This document shows, in pieces, positions 56,669 through 64,000 of a stretch of DNA of 64,000 nt. Made by a program: the position numbers and the translations under genes. A model generated the notes under the pieces. The model had not been told where the DNA came from. It saw only the letters and a program-made list of their open reading frames with translations, and did not search any database. This DNA is from Nelumbo lutea (lineage: Eukaryota > Streptophyta > Magnoliopsida > Proteales > Nelumbonaceae), in contig JAKGHH010000001.1 in assembly GCA_022828595.1 (NCBI GenBank), forward strand, positions 72,474,401-72,538,400, read 5' to 3'. Position 1 is the stretch's first letter. Each line of letters begins with the position of its first letter.

Positions 56669-57455
56669 CTGTAAAAGAAGGGTGACATCACCTCTGTCAC
56701 AAAACAAAACAAAAAAAAAGTCCAACATTTTAAAAAGTGAAAATCATTTAGGGTTAGTCCTTTGTGATAAATCATAAAAAACACAAGAAATTGCAATTCA
56801 TTACTTTCATGCATATCATCAAGATGTAAATTTTTTCTTCAGTATCATGAAGATGTATATGTTGCATAGACAGATCTAAGATGACTCTTTTTACTTATTC
56901 ATTATGGTGTCCAATATATAGAATCTAGTTGTACATAGACTATATTTGTATATGTGTATATGTTAAGTAATAAATTATACTTTACCTTTCCAAAAATGTA
57001 CAAACTTGACAAGGTTGTTCTATTCATGGTTAAACTGTTAAACACAATCAATTTCCCAAAATATTTTAGAACTCCAGCATAGGAAACTTCTAAATTCACT
57101 ACTGGATACCTCATCTCTGGCTAGTTTTAAAGAAAGCTCCAGGCCATCTTTCACATAAACAAGATCAAATAAGATAATGAAGGACAACTTGGATAAGTTC
57201 CTTTACATGAAAAAAATATAAGAACTTGTAATATCCACATTGTTTTCATACTAAACATATTCAGCTGGAATTTTCAGGACACTACAAAAGACTACTTGTA
57301 ACATTGAAAAGATAAGCAACAATTGTTGGTCTGGCCTGGGGATGGAGAGCAGATGGTATTCTTAACTGGCAGAATATTTATCTGCTGTTTGAGAGGAGAA
57401 CTGGAATTGAAAAATGAAGGATTGCAATGTGTACATCAAGTACGGAAATACTTTA

Positions 57456-57661
57456 GGCTTAGTTTGGGAAGAGTACAAATACAAATATGTACAGTACAAA
57501 TACAAGGTTTATAGATACCATATACAAGGTTTTGCAATGAACATATTTGCATTTTCAGAGTACAAATACAAATATGTACAGTATAAACCTTGTATACTGT
57601 ATTTCTAAACCTCATATTTGCACCATACATATTTGTATTTATAATCTTCCCAAACTGAGCC
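57456..57661. mobile_element. Tourist-like MITE hairpin
   Basis: The left end GGCTTAGTTTGGGAAGAGTA mirrors the right end, whose reverse complement is GGCTCAGTTTGGGAAGATTA. The inverted similarity continues inward (ACAAATACAAATATG on both sides). The flanks are TTA on each side (57453-57455 and 57662-57664), the 3-bp duplication typical of PIF/Harbinger MITEs. Length 206 bp, non-coding. Confidence 0.75.
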
Positions 57662-58002
57662 TTAGGGACTCCTATAATTGAATCTCTGTGAGCCAAAAGG
57701 ATGCTTGCTAACCTTAATCAAGGAACCTTCAGGACCCCGCCAGATTCTTCAGGGATATGGCACCATGTTCTAATAACAGATGCCAGATAAGACCTTAATC
57801 ATATGGAACTCGTGTACCAAGCATTATATTATTAAAATAGCACATAAGAATATGCTTGGCACCAAAGTTCCATATGATAAGGAGGTGAAGGGTCTACAGA
57901 AGAATGTTGTGACAAAAAATCTCCAGAAAGTACAATTTTTACAAGTTCCAAATGGCATGCCTTCACTAACTGGTCTAAAGCTATCAAGGAACTAAATTCA
58001 AG

Positions 58003-58143
58003 CTTATTCACTTATTAACGTGTGGCTGACAGAACAATTAGTGCAGACTTATTCACTTATTAAATTCATGTGTGGCTGACAGAACAAAATAGAAATCCAT
58101 AAATCAAAAACCAGGCAATCAAAACAGACTTATTCACTTATTA
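58003..58143. repeat. Three direct repeats of CTTATTCACTTATTA
   Basis: The 15-mer occurs exactly at 58003-58017, 58048-58062 and 58129-58143. TGTGGCTGACAGAACAA follows the first two. Confidence 0.8.
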
Positions 58144-58196
58144 AATTATTTATTGTATGTGTGTATTTATTGACAACATAATGAAACTCTGCCAGT

Positions 58197-58395
58197 GTAA
58201 GTTTGTCCTACATCGCCAGTCCCAAGCCCAGATAAAGGAGAGCTTGTCAGGTTAGCAGCTGGTACTAAAACTTTTGCCGAAGTCTCTTGATCATGGATCC
58301 TGATTTTGGCATTAAACAGAACGGAATGGCAAAACAGGATTCATGTGGCCAACCCCATATAGTTGGGATAAGGCTTGGATGATGATGACAATGAT
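58197..58395 (+). repeat. Dispersed-repeat-like (SINE/MITE-type) segment
   Basis: Contains CCAGTCCCAAGCCCAGATAA at the left and, at the right, CCAACCCCATATAGTTGGGA followed by TAAGGCTTGGATGATGATGA, which ends in a GAT repeat. I recall this pair of phrases from a dispersed non-coding repeat in many angiosperm genomes, but cannot confirm the family here. Confidence 0.35.
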
Positions 58396-58539
58396 GAATC
58401 AACAGAAATACAGAATGAAGGACATTCCTTATCAGAATAAAGCATGCCATCCAAAACATAGATAGCAGGAACAAGAATAGAACAGCTTTAGGCTGACCCA
58501 GCTATTCTCTTTTTCATCATGACCATTTACAAATCATCT

Positions 58540-59034
58540 CCAGATCCCAGACTTCTCCAAACCAGACTTTACCTTGACACCCCAGATTTAGCTGGGACAT
58601 CAGCTAGCTCATTTGCTGACAATAGAATCCATCTGAACAAGCAATTCAGACTTTTTCCTAATGTCTGAGCTTCTCTAACTATGAAAATGAATTTCCAAGG
58701 AGCCACTCAGCCACTTTTTCTATACTCACCCATAAATTGACTAGTCGACAATACCCCCTCTATAAATATGTTTCTCCATTTATTCAATGCCCACAACTTT
58801 AAGCCTTGAACTACAGCCAATATTTCAGCCCTTAAAGATTTACCATGCCCTGCTGGTCACAATAAACTAAGCAGTATTCTACTTCATCCCTTATCATACC
58901 TCCTATAGATTCACCCGGGTTGACAAGGCTGCACCAATCAAAATTCAATTTTAACCAACTAGCTTCCAGAGGGCTCCAATTCTCTATTATTGGTTGTTTC
59001 CAACTTGTTAGTCCTGCTACAATTTGATTATTTA
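58540..59034 (-). mobile_element. LINE RNase H fragment
   Basis: On the minus strand, from 59020, ENWSPLEASWLKLNFDWCSL and VNPGESIGGMIRDE match the start of a plant LINE RNase H domain, and LLSANELADVPAKSGVS near 58620-58570 matches its C-terminus. Stops and frame changes lie between. Element G is inserted at its upstream edge (59034/59035). Confidence 0.65.
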
Positions 59035-59318
59035 TGTTAGAGTTAGCCGAATAAGGGTAGATTAGTCAACTCACCTTGGTTAAGTTATGAACTTATGTGG
59101 CAGTCTTATTAGAGGCTCGCTGTCCCATACTTAAGTAGGGGCAGTTTAGTCCTTGTACATTTTAATTAGAAGCCTAATCACTATTAAGAGGTCGACTGAT
59201 AGGGTTTAGCTATCAGGTTCGACAGTTCTTTCATCTTCTTCTTTTTCTCTTCTTCTTCTTCTCCTTCTCTTTCTTCTTCTCCTTACTGGTTCGGACTACT
59301 GTAGCTACAGTAGAAACA
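59035..59318 (+). repeat. 5' LTR of element G
   Basis: 284 bp. Relative to F it has an expanded TTCTTCTTCTTCTCC tract. The dyad is at 59191-59223. Confidence 0.93.
59191..59223 (+). promoter_or_regulatory. TATA-proximal dyad of element G
   Basis: GTCGACT-GATAG pairs with CTATC and GGTTCGAC. One base of the inner 3' arm differs from F. Confidence 0.6.
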
Positions 59319-60149
59319 TGGTATCAGAGCGTGACAACTTCAGTTCGTGACCTGTTTCAGTTCGTGCTTCAGTTCTCTCCTTTTCTTCTCTGGGCTGTCA
59401 ATGGAGAAAAGTGGTACGTCCCAGGCCTGAAACATCACAGCTCTTCTTTTTTCTGGTGCACAGAACCTCCTTTCCTAAGAAAACAACTTCAGTAGTGAAT
59501 GGTTGGCTGAAGCTCTCAAACGAAGGTTGGTTATCTCTTCTCTGTGTGTTGTTGGTATTTCTGGGTTGAAAATCTTCAAGAACTTGAGAGGACTGACCAG
59601 AACCTAGAGAACTAAGTTGGTTGTTGCCCTGGTTCTTGGAAAAAATCCAAGAACAGGCTGTGTTTACAATGACCAAATGGTGTAAGGGCTGCTACTGTAG
59701 GTGGCCGAATGGTGCAAGGTGTAATGCAATGGTACTAGTTGAGTTTTTGTTGGTCTTGTGGTGCCCTCTTAAAAGCGTTAAAGCAGGTCTGTATTGTGTA
59801 TGACAGCTATGGCTGTGTGGTGGTGCTTGTAATGCACGAACTCTTGACAGCAGTAGTGGTGTGACAGCTAGTTGAATTTTTGCTAAGTAGTTGTGGTGGT
59901 GCTTGTAATGCACAAACTCTGTTGAGTAGTTGTAAGAGAGCTTGCATGTGGTTAGTAAGTGCTGAATTAATGTCAGTGTAGTCTGTGTTTTTTTTTTGTG
60001 AAATCAGTAGTGGTGTGGATAAGAACAAAGGCGTGTATATCTATCATTGTGTTTAGGGACCGCTGTAGGTTCTGGAACATCAAACTCTTGACAACAGCAC
60101 TTAGTTGGTGATTGAGAATTCAGATTAGAGGCAGCATTGAAAGAGTATC

Positions 60150-60791
60150 ATGGCAGCAATGGGAGATGCCTATAGTGATCAAAAACCTAGTGTGGTGATT
60201 TCCTCTGACTATTTAGGTGTACAGATGACCTCAATTAAACTGAATGGTGAGAACTATGTTCCATGGGCCAAGTCAGTGGAAGTTCTTCTCAAGGCAAAGA
60301 GAAAAGTGAAGCATGTGAAAAAAGATAAACCACCGGCTGACTCTCCAGGGTTTGATGATTGGGAACAGGAGGATGCTCAAATCATGACATGGCTATGGAA
60401 CAGTATGGAACCCAAAATAAGTGCCAACTTCATGTTCTTAGATACAGCTAAGGACATATGGGAACATGCCAAGAAGCTGTATTCTGGGCAAGATAATACT
60501 ACAAGGGTATATCAGCTCTATCAGGAGTACTTTGGTCTGCAACAAAGAAATAAAACCCTAGAAGAGTACTATGCCAGTATGAAGAACCTCATAAATGAAC
60601 TCAATGTCTATCATCCTCTCACTCCAGATGTTAAAGTTCAGCAACAACAGAGGGAACAACTAGATGTCACAAGGTTCTTAGTGGGGTTGAAATCAGAGTA
60701 TGAACCAGTTAGAGCCCAAATATTGGGGGGCTCTACCCTTCCTACACTTGAGGAAGTGTTTGCTCGGCTCCGCAGGATTTCTTTGGGATAG
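60150..60791 (+). pseudogene. Element G gag
   Basis: Starts MAAMGDAYSDQKPSVVISSD. Differs from F by VEVLLKAK in place of VEVFLKAK and by an intact G run, so it reads on to TLPTLEEVFARLRRISLG before the TAG shared with F. The zinc knuckle CTHCGREGHSVNFC lies after the stop, near 60971-61012. Confidence 0.88.
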
Positions 60792-61139
60792 ATAGAGAAT
60801 CCCACATAGTCTGATAGATCAGCTTTTGTAACAGCCAGAGGAGGTGGACGTGGTACAAAAGGGGGAGGACATGCCTCTCGAGGAGGTCATGGTGGTTCCA
60901 TATTTGGCCGTGGTGGTGGTCGTGACTTAGGGGGAGGCCGTGGTAAAGAAAAAGGCAGCTCTACAAGGAAGTGTACCCACTGTGGCAGGGAAGGACATTC
61001 CGTAAATTTCTGTTATGATCTTCATGGCCGCCCTCCCTCTAAATGGGCCAATCATGCTATTGCTGGTGGGATTGATGTCAGTGATAATCAACAGGCAGAC
61101 CTAACTCCTTCCACATCTACATCTGTTTCCGGAAGGGAG

Positions 61140-61889
61140 ATGGTGAGTGTACCGCGTGATGAGTATGAGCGGTTCCTTCAGTCCACTTCACAGCACACTA
61201 CTACTACTCTTGCCCACTCAGGTATAACTTGCCTGTCATCTAAAACCTCTCCTTGGATTATTGACTCTGGAGCCTCTGATCACATGACCGGGACTCCAGG
61301 TGTGTTCTCTTCTCTCTCTGAAACTTCCACATCTCAAACTGTTACCTTTGCCAATGGTTCCTCCTCTCCCATCTGTGGTGTTGGCAATGTTGACATGGCT
61401 TCTCTTTCTTTATCATCTGTTCTATATGTCCCTAAGTTTCCATTCAATCTTATGTCTGTTAGTAAATTAACCAAGACTCTTAACTGCTCTGTTATTTTTT
61501 TCCCTTCCTCTTGTGTTTTTCAGGATCTCAGGACGGGGAAGAAGATTGGTGGGGGGCATGAAGCTGGTGGATTGTATTACCTTGACGGTGGTGGATCGTC
61601 AGTTGCACTTCAGACTTCACTCATTCCTCTACAGTGGCATTGTCGACTGGGACATCCTTCTCTCAAGGCACTCAAGATACTAGTTCCGTCTTTGAGTCAT
61701 TTGTCAGTGTTACAGTGTGAGTCGTGTCAGTTTGGGAAACATTGTCGTGTTTCCTTCAGTCCTAGAGTTGAAAGTCGTATGTTGAGTCCTTTTTCTTTGG
61801 TTCATTCAGATGTTTGGGGCCCGATCAAAATAGAATCTTATAATGGTTACAAGTATTTTGTCACTTTTATTGATGATTGTTCAAAATGA
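61140..61889 (+). pseudogene. Element G protease and integrase N-terminal part
   Basis: Protease WIIDSGASDHMTGTP and the HHCC zinc region as in F. One residue differs near the end (LSPFSLVHSDVW against LSPFALVHSDVW). It ends at the same one-base deletion (FIDDCSK, stop). Confidence 0.88.
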
Positions 61890-62833
61890 CATGGATTTAT
61901 TTAATGAAAGAAAGGAGTGAATTATTTTCCATTTTTCAAAAATTCCATGCTGAAATACGTACACAATTTGGTGTTCCAATCAAAGTTCTTCGTTCATATA
62001 ATGGTCGTGAATATTTTCTAACTTCCTTTCAACAGTATTTAGAACAGCATGGCATCATTCATCAAACTTCTTGTGCATCCACTCCTCAACAAAATGGGGT
62101 GGCTGAACGGAAGAACCGTCATCTCCTTGAAACAGCTTGGTCTATTCTTCATCATATGAGTGTTCCTAAACGGTTTTGGAGTGATGTTGTACTTACTGCG
62201 TGTTTGCTCATTAATCGGATGCCCTCCTTTATTCTTCATGGTCGGCCTCCCTTCTCTATCTTGTTTCCCACCTTGTCTCCCTTTCCATTAACATCTCGTA
62301 TCTTTGGCTGTGTGTGCTTTGTTCACAATCTGAGTCCTGGAATAAACAAATTGGATGCACACTCCATTAAGTGTGTCTTTCTTGGCTACTCTCGGACTCA
62401 AAAAGGGTACAAGTGTTATAATCCCATTACTCGGAAGTGCTATGTTTGTCCTGATGTCACCTTTTTAGAGTCTGTTCCCTTCTTCTCAGGAACTGAAGCA
62501 TCTTCGTCTCCACCTTTACTTCCTCTTCCTTTTCCGGTCAGTGATCCCGTTCCGGGTGTTCCTGTTGAAGTTGACTCGTCATCTCATCCAGTACAGATTC
62601 CTACTGAACGACCACCAATTCGGCAAGTGTCTACACGTCGAACGACACCGGCCCCTCCTCCAACTTCTACCTTGTTCGTGGATCCTGTCGTTGCTCCTGT
62701 TGCTGAACCTTCAGGACTTCACCTACCCATTGCCTTACGGAAAGGTAAACGTAGTTCTACTCTCCATCCCATTTCCAATTTTGTTTCAGTATCTCGCCTT
62801 TCCGCCTCACATCGCCAGTTTGGTTCACTATAG
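61877..62833 (+). pseudogene. Element G integrase C-terminal part and linker
   Basis: As in F: PQQNGVAERKNRHLLE present, RSYNGREYF with Tyr in place of the usual Asp, Ser/Pro linker, and the same terminal TAG. A few substitutions separate it from F (FGCVCFVHN against FGYVCFVHN; RQVSTRRTT against RQVYTRRTT). Confidence 0.86.
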
Positions 62834-62896
62834 TCATCTATTTCCATACCTAACAATGTCCAAGAGGCTCTTAGTTCACCTAGGTGGAGGCAGGCA

Positions 62897-64000
62897 ATGG
62901 AGGAGGAACTCTCTGCTCTTCAACATACTCACACGTGGGAGCTCACTACTCTTCCCCCTGGTAAGCATGTTGTGGGTTGTAAATGGGTGTATACTGTTAA
63001 ATACTTGCCAGATGGTAGTGTGGAGCGTTTGAAAGCCAGACTTGTTGCTAAAGGGTATTCACAGTTGTATGGAGTGGACTATATGGAGACCTTCTCTCCA
63101 GTGGCTAAGATTAGCTCTGCCCGTGTGTTAATTTCCCTGGCAGTTATGTATGATTGGCCCTTATTTCAACTTGACATAAAAAATGCCTTCCTTCATGGTG
63201 ACCTTATAGAGGAGGTATATATGGAGCAACCACCTAGGTCTGTTGCTCAGGGGGAGGCTGGTAAGGTGTGCAGACTGAAAAAGGCAATTTATGGGTTGAA
63301 ACAATCGCCTCGTGCTTGGTTCGGGAAGTTTAGTGAAGTGGTGAAAAATTTTGGAATGAAACAATGCCAGGTTGATCACTCAGTGTTCAGCTATGACTCA
63401 GAAGCTGGAAAGATTTTATTAGTGGTCTATGTGGATGATATTGTCATAACTGGCAGTGACAAATTGGGGATCCACAAACTCAAGGTTTTTCTGCAAAATC
63501 ATTTTCAAACAAAAGACTTTGGGACATTGAAGTATTTCTTGGGTATAGAAGTTGCTAGATCAAGACAAGGTGTAAACCTGTGCCAAAGAAAATATGTTCT
63601 CGATCTATTGGACGAAACAGGACTGTTAGGTGCAAAACCGGCTGAGACTCCTATGGAACCAAATGTTAAGTTGAGCGGTGATACATGGAGAATATTTGAT
63701 GATCCTGGAAGGTATAGACGACTAGTGGGGAAGCTGAACTATTTGACTATCACGAGACCAGACATCTCCTTTGCAGTTAGTGTGGTGAGCCAATTTATGC
63801 AGAACCCTCGTATATCTCACTGGGATGCAGTTCTTAGAATTGTAAGATATTTGAAGGGAGCTTCGGGTCGTGGGCTATTGTATAAACCAGGAGGAAAACT
63901 TGAAGTAGTTGGGTACACGAATGCAGATTGGGCGGGGTCTGTGTCTGATAGAAGATCTACTACAGGTTACTGCACATTTCTTGGAGGAAATCTTGTGATG
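62897..64000 (+). pseudogene. Element G reverse transcriptase and RNase H start (runs off the window)
   Basis: Open from [20 protein letters not shown] to the window end. Contains [46 protein letters not shown] (near 63434), [17 protein letters not shown] and the RNase H start YTNADWAGSVSDRRSTTGYC, which is deleted in F. The RT/RNase H module itself looks intact, but it is cut off from gag by the upstream stops. Confidence 0.88.

Larger units (their letters stand above)
56669..59034 (-). other. HT1: Intron upstream of the HT1 kinase-core exon (part)
   Basis: Minus-strand intron sequence. I looked for an N-lobe exon ending in a HPNIVQ-like segment before a GT donor and found none, so the intron continues into and beyond element G (at least 7.3 kb). 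It contains a MITE-like hairpin, a dispersed-repeat-like segment and a LINE fragment. Confidence 0.6.
59035..64000 (+). mobile_element. Copia element G, truncated by the window edge
   Basis: 5' LTR 59035-59318 (TGTTAGAGTT...AGAAACA), PBS TGGTATCAGAGC 59319-59330. The internal region is almost base-for-base identical to element F, offset by about 27,924-27,925. The 5' flank is ATTTA, against CTTCT for F. The 3' LTR lies outside the window. It carries the same stop and frameshift positions as F except that its gag G run has six G and its RNase H is not deleted. Confidence 0.93.

Noticed and set aside
56902..57114. Possible N-lobe exon of the HT1-like kinase
   Set aside because: The minus-strand translation has no Gly-rich loop, ATP-binding Lys or HPNIVQ-like end, and no exon-like donor site follows. 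The N-lobe must lie outside the window.
1..64000. CRISPR arrays, bacterial promoters, tRNA or rRNA genes
   Set aside because: No regularly spaced direct repeats of CRISPR type and no tRNA or rRNA signature were seen. The repeats present are explained by LTRs, microsatellites and MITEs.

Overview
This is plant nuclear DNA. It contains spliced genes with GT-AG introns, no bacterial-style operons, and very many Ty1/copia LTR retrotransposons primed by the plant initiator tRNA-Met site (TGGTATCAGAGC). It also holds gypsy remnants, LINE RNase H fragments and MITE-like hairpins. The sequence suggests an angiosperm with TE-rich introns. I cannot name the species.

Only two cellular genes are visible. 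(1) At 8501-9073 (+) there is a single-exon 190-residue protein of unknown function with a conserved-looking Cys/Trp-rich block. (2) On the minus strand are the last two coding exons of a Raf-like protein kinase that I recognise as an HT1 (HIGH LEAF TEMPERATURE 1) homologue: 56668-56213 (kinase core) and 11977-11729 (C-terminal lobe and tail). They join in phase across a 44,235-bp intron (56212-11978). The exon(s) for the kinase N-lobe are not in the window, so the preceding intron runs at least 7.3 kb to the right edge.

Layout: 1-6700 is a graveyard of gypsy-type elements. It has a plus-strand LTR, an AT-rich tract, a 2.5-kb imperfect palindrome, and a minus-strand gag with PBS and LTR. 6700-11728 is gene space: the unknown gene, a MITE-like element and the HT1 3' flank. 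11978-56212 is the giant intron, about 38 kb of which is LTR retrotransposon.

The intron insertions are as follows. A solo LTR lies at 12773-13025. Element A (13955-30060, +) is interrupted by element B (19014-29688, -), whose own LTR is interrupted by element C (24077-29591, -). Element F (31127-36700, +) stands alone. A LINE 3' end carries a solo LTR and element E (39425-55212, -); E is interrupted by element D (42097-52456, +), and D by element H (46080-51371, +). Upstream of the kinase exon, a MITE, another LINE RNase H fragment and element G (59035 to beyond 64000, +) fill the next intron. Five-base target duplications support A, B (one mismatch), C, D, F, H and one solo LTR, so the insertion order can be read directly.

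All the copia elements carry broken reading frames. The most informative details are: a TATA-proximal dyad (GTCGACT ... AGTTCGAC and structural equivalents) conserved with compensating changes between LTR families; two near-identical elements (F, G) at different sites sharing the same disabling lesions; element H, which lacks the integrase core yet has a perfect target duplication; and element D, in which gag has been deleted so that the start region is fused to protease.
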